DNA of 64,000 nucleotides from Nitrospira lenta (GCF_900403705.1 NZ_OUNR01000012.1:62001-126000); one strand, 5' to 3'; shown: positions 26,395-36,392, counted from the stretch's first letter. Notes: generated by a model from the letters alone, not told the origin. Made by a program: numbers and translations.

Positions 26395-28704
26395 TTACCC
26401 CATATCGACCGGATCGACATCCACGCTAAACTTGCAAGTCCGACTCGGATACGCTCGCTCCATCGCTTCGAGCGAACAGCGGACTCCGTTGCGCATCACC
26501 GTGCGGTCTCCACCTTTCACCATGATGTGCCACCCCAATGTCCCTCCGGAACCCACCCCTGTCGCCGCCACCGGTCCAAGAACGACAATCCCCTGGCTCT
26601 GTGGATCAGCCGAGAAACTCAGCTTCGCCGATCCAGATCCAGATGGTGTCGCAGATAGACGACCCGTTAGCATCTTCTGTAACTCACTCACCCATCGCTG
26701 CGCGGCCAACTCGGTCAGCCGCCGCTCTTTCCCCGACACCGTCAGATAGATGAGATGCTGAACCGGCGGGTACCCCAACGAACGACGCGCCTGAATTTCC
26801 TCATCGTAAAATCTCGCCGGATCGTGAGCCGCCACCGCTTGCATGACGTGATGCATCGGCAGCGAGGTTTGCAGAATGACACGCCCGCCAGCGGGAGCCG
26901 GCCGCGCCACGTTCACCGCATCAACCAACAGCTGGTGGGTCCGTTCAGCCGCTCGAAAATCAGGCAGGTGCAGACCGGAATCGGCATGGACAATTCCAAC
27001 GAGACCGACCGGCAGGATAGGCTCCCGTTGAAACAAGGCCTGTGTCCCGATCAGGATATCCCAGGTGCGGGCATGAACTTGTTGCCACAGCTGACGCGTG
27101 GGCGCCACTCCACGAGTCGTATCGCGATCGATTCGGAGGATCCGTGCCCCGGGAAAGAGCCGGCGGACTTCTTGCTCGATTCGTTCCGTTCCTTCCCCAA
27201 TCGGGCTTAAGCGCGACGCTCCGCAGGCTCCACAGATCTCAGGCAATGACTCCTTACGCCCACAATACCGACAGGCGAGGCGTGCAGACTCCCGGTAATA
27301 CACGAAGGCAACGGCACACGAAGGGCAGCGTGGCACCCATCCGCAATCGCGACAGACGAGAGCCCCGGCGTATCCCCGGCGGTTGAGAAAGAGAATCGCG
27401 CGATCTTGTTGAGCGACTGTGGCACGCAGAGCAGCCACGAGGGTCGCGCTGAATGGCACTCCGCCATACTCCCGGCTCATATCGACCACGTCGACAGACG
27501 GGAAACTGTTGGCCTCTCTTTTTTGCGAAAACCGTTCGATCTCGCCCGCGTTGACCACTTCCAAAGACGGATGCGCCGACCCATATACCAGAAGTGCAGC
27601 CCCCTGCTGCGCCCGCATCCATGCCACCTCTCGCGCATGATAGTGCGGCTCCTGAGGCTCTTTGAGAGCGGAGCTGTCTTCCCCATCAACCCAGATCAAT
27701 CCGATCGATCGAAGGGGGTAAAAAATCGCGGAGCGGGTGCCAACGATAATGTGCGGGACGCCCTTCCTATCCAGCTCCACATCGGCTCCAGAAACACGGT
27801 GCGGGTGCAGCGCCACAGGACAGTTCGTAATTTCCCGCAGCGCCTGTGCCAGCCACTGCGCCCGAACGACTTCACCGACAATTATGAGAGCAGACCGACC
27901 TTGCTCCACAGCAATTTGGGCCGCTCGTGCCATGAGACCGAGTCGATAGTCCAACATCCCATCGATCAGAACCCTTGCCGCCTGTGCCGCCTGTATCAAT
28001 GCCTGGATCCGTCGGACCACGTCAGAATCCGGACTAAGATAAGAGAACCCTTCGCAGCTGGGAAGCTCACGCTCGTGCATATCCTCGCGGGCGCGAGAGG
28101 CTCGTTTGGAGACCGCGGCTTCACTCCTGACAATCCATTGTTGAGCTTCAAGAAACGTGAGGGCTTGCCGGTCAGAGCCACGACGAGACAGCTGAATGGT
28201 CGAAGCGGAGAGCCCGCTCTTCCTGCGCGCAATGCGTTTGAAAAGCGGGAGGTGAGCTTCTGGACACTTGCCTTGAGCCAAAGCCAGGCGCCCTTCTTCT
28301 GTCGCCATGTAGCAGTACTTCGGTCGGTCGACCTTGGAGGCAGGCGAGCTGACCAATCGTAAACATTGCCCCCAGGGAGCGATATATTCTTCGGCCACTT
28401 GCCGCGAAAGCTCGAACATCCCGGGAGGGAACCCGGACAGATCGTCGCTATCTGACACCGATGCAATGGCTTTCAGTTGGGAGACATTCACCCCACCGGG
28501 CAAATCGCCAGTCAGGCCTATAACAGCCCCCTCCAACGTTGTTCGTCCAAACGGCACGACAACCCGCTGGCCCACGACAACCCGGTTTACAAGCGCTGGC
28601 GGAACCAGATAGGTGAACGTCTTGGTTAAATGCCGCGGGACAATCACATTGGCAAAAACAGGTACATTCGGACGATTGATAGCGTGATGAAATTCAGTAG
28701 GCAT
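26395..28704 (-). CDS. priA: primosomal protein N' (PriA), helicase motifs degenerate
   Basis: A 769-aa PriA by architecture: 3'-DNA-end binding domain (1-110, VIVPRHLTKTFTYLVP), winged-helix region, helicase lobes, eight zinc Cys all present (451, 454, 460, 463, 478, 481, 491, 494) and the C-terminal domain. PriA restarts stalled replication forks. The ATPase motifs are lost: GVTGSGKT is replaced by GMLDYRLG (249-256), DEEH by DGED (340-343), and the AGRAGR region by AVNVARP. The surrounding scaffold (GTRSAIF, LNRRGYA, LPDFRAAERT) is kept, so this is a stable, probably ATPase-dead PriA, not a pseudogene. Helicase-motif-deficient PriA is known in actinobacteria. Confidence 0.9.
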   Translation of the reverse strand: MPTEFHHAINRPNVPVFANVIVPRHLTKTFTYLVPPALVNRVVVGQRVVVPFGRTTLEGAVIGLTGDLPGGVNVSQLKAIASVSDSDDLSGFPPGMFELSRQVAEEYIAPWGQCLRLVSSPASKVDRPKYCYMATEEGRLALAQGKCPEAHLPLFKRIARRKSGLSASTIQLSRRGSDRQALTFLEAQQWIVRSEAAVSKRASRAREDMHERELPSCEGFSYLSPDSDVVRRIQALIQAAQAARVLIDGMLDYRLGLMARAAQIAVEQGRSALIIVGEVVRAQWLAQALREITNCPVALHPHRVSGADVELDRKGVPHIIVGTRSAIFYPLRSIGLIWVDGEDSSALKEPQEPHYHAREVAWMRAQQGAALLVYGSAHPSLEVVNAGEIERFSQKREANSFPSVDVVDMSREYGGVPFSATLVAALRATVAQQDRAILFLNRRGYAGALVCRDCGWVPRCPSCAVAFVYYRESARLACRYCGRKESLPEICGACGASRLSPIGEGTERIEQEVRRLFPGARILRIDRDTTRGVAPTRQLWQQVHARTWDILIGTQALFQREPILPVGLVGIVHADSGLHLPDFRAAERTHQLLVDAVNVARPAPAGGRVILQTSLPMHHVMQAVAAHDPARFYDEEIQARRSLGYPPVQHLIYLTVSGKERRLTELAAQRWVSELQKMLTGRLSATPSGSGSAKLSFSADPQSQGIVVLGPVAATGVGSGGTLGWHIMVKGGDRTVMRNGVRCSLEAMERAYPSRTCKFSVDVDPVDMG

Positions 28705-28783
28705 GACGCATTCTAGCAGTGCGCCGAAAGACAGAACAATGAAGGGGAAGAGGAGGGGACGGGATGATCGCCGAGAAACCGTT

Positions 28784-28820
28784 CAAGGAGTGGGCGCATG
28801 AGACCTGCGCCCACTCCTTG
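28784..28820 (-). terminator. hairpin terminator-like structure
   Basis: A perfect 15-bp stem (28784-28798 with 28806-28820) and a 7-base loop lie 11 bases after the stop of the OmpA-family gene. On the minus strand it is followed by AACGGTTTCT, only a weak T-run, so it may be an RNA-stabilising or Rho-assisted end. Confidence 0.6.
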
Positions 28821-28831
28821 AAATAAGAAAC

Positions 28832-30406
28832 TTACTCGAGAGGCCGACCGGCGGGTGCAGCTAGATCCTGCGCGGCCGGATCCGAGACACTCGTCTTCCC
28901 TGTAGAATCGGGAAGGCTGAGCGTTCCCGGGCTATCGGTTGCCAGAAGTGCGTCCTGCCCACTTGCACGAGATACGGAAGGATCTACGGCACCATCCTGT
29001 GTCAGCGGGGCAAATGCCGCAGGATCACCTTCGCCCTTTGCGCTCAAGCTGGTCGGATCACTAGGTTGTTTGTCTACCGTTTTGGGCATAACCGACTGCG
29101 GAGAATTCGCCTCCGTAGACGTTGGGGCGTAGAGCAGAACTTCCACGCGCCGATTGCTGGTCCGTCCCTCTTCGGTCGCGTTCGTCTCAGCTGGACGGCC
29201 ATCCCCATACCCGACGGAAGCCAGACGAGCCGAGTCCAATCCACCTTTTTCGACAAGATAGCGCAGCACGCCGTTCGCACGGGCCTTGGACAGCTCCCAA
29301 TTGCTCGGATACCGCGATTTCAGCGCCGGGCCAATTTCGACATTGTCCGCATGCCCCTCGACTCGGATCATTCGCACATCCCCGCTGGTATGCAGATACT
29401 CGATCAATTGATCCAGAACTTTATATCCTTCCGGCCTGATTGAAGCTTCGCCTGAATCATACCGAAGTGAATTCGTGATTTCGCCAAGATTTAATCGGCT
29501 TTCTCCGGCAGCATTATGCACCTTCAGCTTCTTCGCAACGAGATCCAACGGAATCGCTGCCACCGTCTTCTCCATCTGCAGAGCCTTGGGCTGAGACAGT
29601 GGCTGAACAGGGCTCTCGACGGGTACCAACGCCGGCACAGAATGTCCGGCTAGCTTAAATCTATCTCCCTTCATGACTCTTGTCGTCGCACTCTGGATCA
29701 TCGCTGTCGCCGTCCGGCCCTCCGTCGCAATCACTTTCAATTGTCCGATCTTCCGCGGCGGGAGTCCCTGGCTGTGGCGCTGCACCTCCAGCAGATCTCC
29801 GTTCTTCAGACCGTCTCCCTTTCCACGGTCGAGATAGACCACATCGAACTGGGATACCAGCGTCATGGGCTTATCGGCCTGGAGCTCAACGATCATTCCC
29901 CGAAGTTCAGCCATATCACTCACTTGGGCGGGCTCTTCTGAAGAAACCGGCGGCGCAAAACGCATCACGGGATCGCCAGGAGCAATCACCCCGTAGCTCC
30001 GCACGACTTCAACGGTCGTCAGCGCATGATCCACTTGCGTCACCTGCACCACCGCCAGCCGGATTACGACAAACCCCAGATACTCGCCCGTGGCCGGGTG
30101 AAAGACTTTTCGGACTCGACGATAGACGGTGTACAGATCCCCCGGCGCGACGTCATGGGAATGATCGAGCTTGAGATACAACACATCATGTTGTCCAAGA
30201 ATCATTCGATCGCCGGTCGACTGATTGTCACCGGTAATGAGATTCACGATGCCATCGCGAGGCGTCGTTTTTTGAATCGCCCCCTCAGCAAATGCCAAGG
30301 CGCCTTCCCCAAATCGTATGGTGCTCGTATCAACCGACTGGGCTCCAGCCGGCGCCGTGACCACAGACAATGCCAGGGCCAAGAAAAGAGAAGTCGTCGT
30401 TTTCAT
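28832..30406 (-). CDS. OmpA-family peptidoglycan-binding envelope protein
   Basis: A 524-aa exported protein. A signal peptide (LFLALALSVVTAPAGAQS) is followed by two LysM-like or LpoB-unlike beta-rich segments with DLYTVYRRVRKV and DLLEVQR repeats that look like S1/FlgT-type modules (about 55-250). An OmpA/MotB domain follows at about 315-430 (RVEGHADN, NWELSKARANGVLRYL, GYGDGRP, NRRVEVLL), which in this fold binds peptidoglycan diaminopimelate through the Asp and Arg of these motifs. The tail is acidic and Pro/Ser-rich. The ATG at 30406 has AAGGA upstream and a good promoter 40 bases before. Confidence 0.8.
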   Translation of the reverse strand: MKTTTSLFLALALSVVTAPAGAQSVDTSTIRFGEGALAFAEGAIQKTTPRDGIVNLITGDNQSTGDRMILGQHDVLYLKLDHSHDVAPGDLYTVYRRVRKVFHPATGEYLGFVVIRLAVVQVTQVDHALTTVEVVRSYGVIAPGDPVMRFAPPVSSEEPAQVSDMAELRGMIVELQADKPMTLVSQFDVVYLDRGKGDGLKNGDLLEVQRHSQGLPPRKIGQLKVIATEGRTATAMIQSATTRVMKGDRFKLAGHSVPALVPVESPVQPLSQPKALQMEKTVAAIPLDLVAKKLKVHNAAGESRLNLGEITNSLRYDSGEASIRPEGYKVLDQLIEYLHTSGDVRMIRVEGHADNVEIGPALKSRYPSNWELSKARANGVLRYLVEKGGLDSARLASVGYGDGRPAETNATEEGRTSNRRVEVLLYAPTSTEANSPQSVMPKTVDKQPSDPTSLSAKGEGDPAAFAPLTQDGAVDPSVSRASGQDALLATDSPGTLSLPDSTGKTSVSDPAAQDLAAPAGRPLE

Positions 30407-30444
30407 AAATGTTGTCCTTGGTTGAGGCGAGTGGATCCTCGCAA

Positions 30445-30472
30445 ACCATAGCAAATAGTAGGGTATTGTCAA
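30445..30472 (-). promoter_or_regulatory. sigma70-type promoter for the OmpA-family gene
   Basis: On the minus strand a perfect TTGACA (30467-30472), a 16-base spacer and TATGGT (30445-30450) lie about 39 bases before the ATG at 30406. Confidence 0.65.
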
Positions 30473-30577
30473 GAATTTCTCCTGGTTGTACAGGAGTTTG
30501 ACTGAGCTTTTTGCGAGGTGCTATCGTACAGAAATCGCATCAAGACTCTTCCTCCAAGAGAATTGGCATCAGTGGAT

Positions 30578-30763
30578 ATGACACTCTCTAAATCGCCGGC
30601 TGATCCCGATCCGAAGAAGCAACCACGGATCGAAACCCAAATCCATCGACGCCGGAAGGCGAAGGCGTTCTCCCCATTGGAAGCAGAATGGGACGTTTCT
30701 CAAGGAAGTCCCCCAACTCAACTTCGGACAGTCCGCACGCCCAACCCAAAGAAGCCATCGTAA
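30578..30763 (+). CDS. possible small basic protein
   Basis: A 61-codon ORF from ATG 30578 encoding a Pro-, Lys- and Arg-rich peptide (ETQIHRRRKAKAFSP, ending NPKKPS). No ribosome binding site is clear, and an overlapping minus-strand ORF (30588-30881) is about equally plausible. The rest of 30473-30994 holds only an inverted repeat CTCCTG/CAGGAG (30479-30496) and no strong promoter for the nuo genes. Confidence 0.25.
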   Translation: MTLSKSPADPDPKKQPRIETQIHRRRKAKAFSPLEAEWDVSQGSPPTQLRTVRTPNPKKPS

Positions 30764-30994
30764 GCTCATCCCCACGGAACATTGAGGCAGCGCTTACCCC
30801 ACTGGCGAGGGCTTGGATCTCACACGGAATAACCACGTAATATATCGGACGTTTCCGTTTTTCACATTGAACAGATTTCAATAGGGTCGCCTAGGGCTTT
30901 CGGGTCCATTTTTGTAGGTCCTTTGTCCGCTTGCTATCCCCCAGACCTCAGAACTAAGATCTCGACTCTTCTTTCCAGTTCAACATCTTGCGAG

Positions 30995-31387
30995 ATGGGA
31001 ACGATGACCGGCTTTGACCTTCTGCTCGAGTATCTCACCAGGTATTTCCCGATACTCCTATTTATATTTATTGCCCTGGCCTTTGGGGTGGTCACGCTGG
31101 TGCTCAGTTATTTTGTGCAACCGAAATATCCTGAGCCGGAAAAGCTCTCGACCTATGAGTGCGGATCTGAACCATTTTCAGACGCTCGCATGCCGTTTCC
31201 CGTCCGATATTACGTCTTTGCGATGCTGTTCGTGATCTTCGACATTGAAGTGATCTTTCTCTATCCCTGGGCCATCGTGTTCGAAAAGCTCGGGATCATT
31301 GGGCTCGTTGAAATGCTGTTGTTTATTGCGTTGTTCCTGGTCGCATATGTCTACGCCTGGCGAAAGGGAGCACTTGAATGGGACTGA
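30995..31387 (+). CDS. nuoA: NADH-quinone oxidoreductase subunit A
   Basis: A 130-aa membrane subunit with three helices. The conserved loop [40 protein letters not shown] is the family signature (read here in parts: [14 protein letters not shown]). NuoA helps form the quinone-site/membrane-arm junction. First gene of the cluster; its end overlaps nuoB by 10 bases. ATG at 30995 or 31004 are both possible. Confidence 0.95.
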   Translation: MGTMTGFDLLLEYLTRYFPILLFIFIALAFGVVTLVLSYFVQPKYPEPEKLSTYECGSEPFSDARMPFPVRYYVFAMLFVIFDIEVIFLYPWAIVFEKLGIIGLVEMLLFIALFLVAYVYAWRKGALEWD

Positions 31388-31905
31388 TCCAACTGGGGCG
31401 TCCAGACAAAGACGGCTCTCCTGACGTCATTACCACGACCGTCGAAAAAGCCGTGAACTGGGCGCGTAAAGGCTCGCTCTGGCCCATGACCTTCGGCCTG
31501 GCCTGCTGCGCCATTGAAATGATTGCGGCCGTGTCGTCCCGCTATGACATGGATCGTTACGGAGCCGGTGTCTTCCGTGCCTCTCCAAGACAGTCCGACT
31601 TGATGATTGTTGCCGGAACCGTCTGTCGGCGCATGGCTCCCGTGATCCGAAAGATTTACGATCAAATGCCGGAGCCTAAGTATGTTATCGCCATGGGATC
31701 TTGCGCTACCTCCGGAAATATCTATGACAGCTATAGCGTCGTCCAAGGTGTCGACCGGTTCGTCCCCGTCGATATCTATGTCCCTGGCTGCCCTCCCACG
31801 CCGGAGGCACTGTTTGACGGCATCCTGAAGCTGCAAGAGCGCATTATGCAAAAGCGGGTGTTTGTCACGCAACCAGACCAGGTCAAAGCCAGCTTGAAAG
31901 TCTAG
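31378..31905 (+). CDS. nuoB: NADH-quinone oxidoreductase subunit B
   Basis: A 175-aa subunit carrying the terminal 4Fe-4S cluster N2. Its four ligands are present: the adjacent pair Cys43-Cys44 (LACCAIEM), Cys109 (GSCATSG) and Cys138 (PGCPPTPE). N2 passes electrons to quinone at the NuoB/NuoD interface. It overlaps nuoA by 10 bases and is followed by nuoC after 10 bases. Confidence 0.97.
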   Translation: MGLIQLGRPDKDGSPDVITTTVEKAVNWARKGSLWPMTFGLACCAIEMIAAVSSRYDMDRYGAGVFRASPRQSDLMIVAGTVCRRMAPVIRKIYDQMPEPKYVIAMGSCATSGNIYDSYSVVQGVDRFVPVDIYVPGCPPTPEALFDGILKLQERIMQKRVFVTQPDQVKASLKV

Positions 31906-31915
31906 GAACGGCCCG

Positions 31916-32413
31916 ATGCATCAACTAGCTCAACGAGTTCAAGACACCTTTCCTGTGGGCTTTGTGTCATCCACCGAATGGCGCGGCGATATCTCTGTGA
32001 CCGTCACGCGAGAAAAGGTTCACGAAATCGCTCAGTTTCTGCACGACGATCCAGGGATGGACTTCGACTACATCGTTCATGTCAGTTCTGTAGACTGGCC
32101 CGATGACGAAGAACGTTTTGAAGTGGTCTGGGAGTTCTATGCGATCCGAAAGCGCCAGCGCATCAGACTCAAGACCCGGGTCCCGGAATCTGATTGCATC
32201 GTCGACTCTCTGACCGACATCTGGAAGGGCGCCGATTTCATGGAGCGCGAAGTGTACGACATGATGGGGATCCGCTTCCGCAATCATCCGGACCTGCGCC
32301 GCATCCTCATGCCCGACGATTACACTGAAGGCTATCCGCTGCGGAAGGATTTTCCGCTCCGCGGCAAAGGCTGGCGAGACACGTTCGATTTTCTCGACGA
32401 AGTGCCGCGATAG
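31916..32413 (+). CDS. nuoC: NADH-quinone oxidoreductase subunit C
   Basis: A 165-aa 30-kDa-type subunit of the peripheral arm. The signature RExYDMMGIRFxNHPDLRRILMPDDYTEGYPLRKDFPLRG is visible in order (EREVYDMMGI, NHPDLRRILMPDD, YPLRKDFP). It is structural, packing against NuoD. Unlike E. coli, nuoC and nuoD are separate genes, 15 bases apart. Confidence 0.96.
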   Translation: MHQLAQRVQDTFPVGFVSSTEWRGDISVTVTREKVHEIAQFLHDDPGMDFDYIVHVSSVDWPDDEERFEVVWEFYAIRKRQRIRLKTRVPESDCIVDSLTDIWKGADFMEREVYDMMGIRFRNHPDLRRILMPDDYTEGYPLRKDFPLRGKGWRDTFDFLDEVPR

Positions 32414-32428
32414 GAACGAGATTGGCCC

Positions 32429-33673
32429 ATGGCATTTGAAGATCAGAGAACCACCGTCTATAAAGTCGACCCGGAACATCCGGAGAGCGAATCGCTCCCG
32501 ACGCTCCGGACCGAGGAGCTGCTGCTCAACATGGGGCCGCAGCATCCGAGCACCCATGGTGTCCTCAAAGTGATCTTGGAATTAGAAGGGGAACGGCTCG
32601 TCAAATCGACGCCCGTCCTGGGGTTTCTCCACCGCGGTGTCGAGAAGCTCGCCGAGGATGGCACCTATCATCAGTTCATTCCCCATACGGACCGGCTCGA
32701 TTATGTCTGTGCGATGTACAACAATTTCGCCTATTGCCGCGCCGTCGAGAAACTCCTGAACCTCCAGGTCCCCGATCGGGCAGAGTACCTCCGCACGATT
32801 GTCGCGGAAGTGCAGCGTATCATCGGCCATCAGTTCTGGCTGGGAACCCAAGCGCTCGACATCGGCGCCATGACTGTCTTCTTCTACTGTTTCCGTGACC
32901 GGGAAATCCTGTTGGACTGGTTCGATGAACTCTGCGGTGCCCGATTGACCACTAGCTGGTACCGGATCGGCGGAGTCGAACGCGATTTCACACCGTCCCT
33001 ACTCGACAAGCTCAAGAAATTTCTCGACTATTTTCCACCCAAGATCGACGAATACATCGTCTTCCTGGAAACGAATCGTATCTGGGTTGCCCGCACCAAA
33101 GGGGTTGCCGTCGTCTCGGCAGAAGATGCCGTCAGCTTCGGCCTCAGCGGCCCGACCTTGCGGGGATCAGGAGTCGATTACGATCTGCGCAAATACGAGC
33201 CGTATTCGGCTTACCCCAAATGCGAGTTCAGTGTTCCCGTGGGGAAAAACGGCGACACCTATGATCGTTATTGGATCCGGGTCATGGAACTTTACGAGAG
33301 CGTGAAGATCATTCGGCAATGTCTCGAACAGATGCAGGATGGCCCGATCATGGCGGATGTCCCCAGCGTCACCCTGCCACCGAAAGAACGCGTCTTCACC
33401 AATCTCGAAGCCATGATCCAACAGTTCAAACTCTTCTCGCAGGGCTTCAACGCCCCTCCGGGAGAGATCTACTGCGGAACAGAAGCGCACAAGGGTGAAC
33501 TGGGATTCCACATTGTCAGTACGGGCGGAGGGAAACCCTATCGCCTGAAAATCCGCGCCCCTTCCTTCATCCACATGGGCGCATTTGATTATATGTCACG
33601 CGGGTATATGATCGCCGACGCCATTACGCTGTTCGGCACGTACGATATCGTCATGGGCGAATGCGACCGGTAG
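32429..33673 (+). CDS. nuoD: NADH-quinone oxidoreductase subunit D
   Basis: A 414-aa 49-kDa-type subunit that forms the quinone pocket with NuoB. Family landmarks are NMGPQHPSTHGVLK (the loop with the quinone-binding His), GFLHRGVEKLAE, the GARxTTSWYRIGGV segment and the C-terminal GECDR. Length and motifs are normal, so quinone chemistry should be intact. Confidence 0.97.
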   Translation: MAFEDQRTTVYKVDPEHPESESLPTLRTEELLLNMGPQHPSTHGVLKVILELEGERLVKSTPVLGFLHRGVEKLAEDGTYHQFIPHTDRLDYVCAMYNNFAYCRAVEKLLNLQVPDRAEYLRTIVAEVQRIIGHQFWLGTQALDIGAMTVFFYCFRDREILLDWFDELCGARLTTSWYRIGGVERDFTPSLLDKLKKFLDYFPPKIDEYIVFLETNRIWVARTKGVAVVSAEDAVSFGLSGPTLRGSGVDYDLRKYEPYSAYPKCEFSVPVGKNGDTYDRYWIRVMELYESVKIIRQCLEQMQDGPIMADVPSVTLPPKERVFTNLEAMIQQFKLFSQGFNAPPGEIYCGTEAHKGELGFHIVSTGGGKPYRLKIRAPSFIHMGAFDYMSRGYMIADAITLFGTYDIVMGECDR

Positions 33674-33698
33674 CCTGAGAGAGGCAAGGATCCGAACT

Positions 33699-36392
33699 AT
33701 GGGCTTGAAGCCAGCCACCAACCCGGACGTCGAAGCGACAACCATCGAGCTCAGCATCGATGGAAAGGCCGTCTCCGCCAAAGACGGGGTCTCGCTATAC
33801 GACGTCATCTCCAGCACGGGCAAGATCATCCCGGCTATGTGCTATCACTATACCTTCGACCCATTCGGCTCCTGCGGGATGTGTCTCGTCATGCAGGAAG
33901 GGAAGAAAGCCCCGGTTCGCTCTTGCACCGCCAAAGCTACCGCCGGCATGGTAATCCGTACGGAAGGAGAGGATCTCTTCCTTGCGCGAAAGAAAGCCGT
34001 CGAAAAACATCTCTCAGTCCATCCCTTGGATTGTCCGGTCTGTGATGCGGATGGTCACTGCGAACTCCAGGACATGGCGTTTCAGCACGGTGTGACCAAC
34101 CTGGCCAGCGCCAAGCAGAAATTCATTCCGGAAGATACTCGCAGCCTGGTGCTCGACTTCAATATGAATCGCTGCATCGCTTGCGCTGAATGCATCAACG
34201 TCTGCAAAGATGTGCTGATGATCGACGCCCTGCAATTCATGAAAAAGGGCGGCTTCAACCAAGTCGTGGCGAAGGGCGACCTCCCGCTGTCCTGCGAATT
34301 CTGCGGCGACTGTCTCGCCGTGTGCCCCGTCGGCGCGATCACGAACAAATATTCGAAGTACCTCTACAAGCCCTGGCAGATGAAGAAGACCGCCACGACG
34401 TGTAACTATTGCGGTGATGGCTGCCAGCTGTATCTTGAGACGAAAGACTCCGAAGTCATCCGGGTGACCTCTCCCTTGTCCTGGAAAAACAAGTGGGGCG
34501 ATCGCGAGGAAACCGCCAAAGGACACGGCGGACTCTGTGTACGAGGGCGGTTCGGATTCGAGTATCTCGACAGTAAAGCCAGGCTCACTCAGCCACTTGT
34601 GCGCGAGGGGAACCAACTCGTGCCCAAACCCTGGCTCGAAGCAATGCACCAGGTTGTCGACCGTTTCACTGAAGTGAAACAGAAACACGGTGCGGATGCG
34701 ATTGCCGGGTTGATTACCGCCCGTTGCACAAACGAAGAGCTCTATCTGTTCCAAAAGCTCATGCGGACCGTGTTCGGCAGCAACCATCTCGACAGCAGTG
34801 CCCGCTACGGCCATATGAATTTCGTGCATGCCTCTCGCCATGCTCTGGGCTTCGGCCGGACTCCCAATGACTGGGAAGATCTCACTAAAGCCAAGGCCAT
34901 TCTGTTAATCGGCTCCAACATCACCGAAACCAACCCCCTGACCGCTGTCCGGATCAAGGAAGCCATCCGGGTGTACAAAGCACAGGTCGTCGCTCTCGAT
35001 TCGACCATCACGAATCTCGGGAAATTGGCGTCCCATCCGTTCCTCATCAAGCCAGGTACAGAGGGGTGGGTCATCGATGGCCTCGTCAAAGCCACCATCG
35101 ATCAGGATCTCGTCGACGAACAAACCGTCAACAAGCACCCGAAAGCCTACGAAGCATTGAAAGCCGCGTTGGCCGGCCTCTCTCTCGAGCAGATTGCCAC
35201 GTACACCGGAGTCACCGCCGACACCTATCGGGACATCGCCGCTATCCTGGCCGAGGCGCCTCGTTCGATTTTCCTCTGCGCCGAAGGTATCGTACGGCGT
35301 CCTGACGGCTATCAGAACGTCCTCAAGCTAATCGATTTGGCCTGGATCACCGGGAAACTCGGCCAGCTCGGCTGTGGCGTCAACACCGTGACCGAAGAAC
35401 CGAACGAGCAGGGCGCCGTCGACATGGGCGTCGCGCCAGAATTCTTACCGGGTCAGGGCCGATACAGCGATGCGGCGGCACGCGATCGATTCAGTAAGGC
35501 ATGGGAGACCGCGATACCCGCCACCGCAACCGGCGCCAACCTGATGGAAATTTTGAAGCGCTGCAAAAGCGGTCAGATCAAGGCCCTCTACGTTATCGGA
35601 GAAAACCCCTTGGCCACACTCCCGGCTTCGGTTGAAGTCCGCAGCGCGCTCGAACGGCTCGAACTGCTGGTGGTGCAAGATCCCTTCTTAACCGACACCG
35701 GTCGGCAAGCCCATTTCGTCCTGCCTGCCTGCACCTACGCGGAAAAAGAAGGAACGTTTACCAATCTCGAAGGGCGCGTCCTGCGCGTACGCCAGGCCAT
35801 GGATCCCGTGGGGGAAAGCTTGCCCGACTGGCACATTATGACCGCGCTGGCCAATGCCCTGGGAGCGCAGTGGGAATATGAATCGGCCAACGACATTCAA
35901 GCCGAGATCATGAAACTCTTGCCCGGGTACTACAACCTTGGCCAGCCGCGCAAAGTCACACCGGCTCCCGATCAGTATCTGACAAACGGGTATGCCGCAG
36001 AAGTAAAGACTCGCTATCGTGCCGCGGCACCAGTCACCGATTCCAAACGGCCCTTCGCCCTGGCGATGGGACAATTGCTCGCCCATTCAGGCAAGATGTC
36101 GACAGAGGCGCCAGGACTCATCAACATTGCCCCGAACACCGGGAAGCTTCGGATGAACGCAGGCGACATGGAACGATTGGGTCTCCAAGAAGGCACAAAG
36201 GTTCGCGTGACCTCGGAACGGGGTTCGCTCCAGCTGGGTGTGCAGCCTGATATTGCACAGGCGCCGAACACCTGCTTCTTCCCGGAGCATTTCAATGAAC
36301 CCCCGGTCAAAGACTTGATGGCCGTACATGTAGATGCCGTCACCGGCGTGCCGGCCTTTAAGCAAACCTGGGTCAGTATTGAAAAGGCCTAA
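33699..36392 (+). CDS. nuoG: NADH-quinone oxidoreductase subunit G (Fe-S/molybdopterin fold)
   Basis: An 897-aa peripheral-arm subunit. The N-terminus has a 2Fe-2S ferredoxin domain (CYHY, SCGMC, RSC), the His-Cys3 cluster motif (HPLDCPVCDADGHC) and two 4Fe-4S motifs (CIACAECINVC and CEFCGDCLAVC). A further CNYCGDGC...C motif marks the extra cluster N7, followed by a molybdopterin-oxidoreductase-like domain to the end. All wires are intact. In canonical complex I it receives electrons from NuoF/NuoE, but neither gene is here; it is followed directly by nuoI. Confidence 0.95.
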   Translation: MGLKPATNPDVEATTIELSIDGKAVSAKDGVSLYDVISSTGKIIPAMCYHYTFDPFGSCGMCLVMQEGKKAPVRSCTAKATAGMVIRTEGEDLFLARKKAVEKHLSVHPLDCPVCDADGHCELQDMAFQHGVTNLASAKQKFIPEDTRSLVLDFNMNRCIACAECINVCKDVLMIDALQFMKKGGFNQVVAKGDLPLSCEFCGDCLAVCPVGAITNKYSKYLYKPWQMKKTATTCNYCGDGCQLYLETKDSEVIRVTSPLSWKNKWGDREETAKGHGGLCVRGRFGFEYLDSKARLTQPLVREGNQLVPKPWLEAMHQVVDRFTEVKQKHGADAIAGLITARCTNEELYLFQKLMRTVFGSNHLDSSARYGHMNFVHASRHALGFGRTPNDWEDLTKAKAILLIGSNITETNPLTAVRIKEAIRVYKAQVVALDSTITNLGKLASHPFLIKPGTEGWVIDGLVKATIDQDLVDEQTVNKHPKAYEALKAALAGLSLEQIATYTGVTADTYRDIAAILAEAPRSIFLCAEGIVRRPDGYQNVLKLIDLAWITGKLGQLGCGVNTVTEEPNEQGAVDMGVAPEFLPGQGRYSDAAARDRFSKAWETAIPATATGANLMEILKRCKSGQIKALYVIGENPLATLPASVEVRSALERLELLVVQDPFLTDTGRQAHFVLPACTYAEKEGTFTNLEGRVLRVRQAMDPVGESLPDWHIMTALANALGAQWEYESANDIQAEIMKLLPGYYNLGQPRKVTPAPDQYLTNGYAAEVKTRYRAAAPVTDSKRPFALAMGQLLAHSGKMSTEAPGLINIAPNTGKLRMNAGDMERLGLQEGTKVRVTSERGSLQLGVQPDIAQAPNTCFFPEHFNEPPVKDLMAVHVDAVTGVPAFKQTWVSIEKA

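Noticed and set aside
26395-28704. priA as a pseudogene
   Set aside because: The frame is open over the full family length, zinc cysteines and DNA-binding domain are intact, and only the ATPase motifs differ.
30588-30881. Minus-strand ORF of 97 codons before nuoA
   Set aside because: No ribosome binding site or recognisable domain, and it overlaps an equally weak plus-strand ORF; neither can be preferred with confidence.
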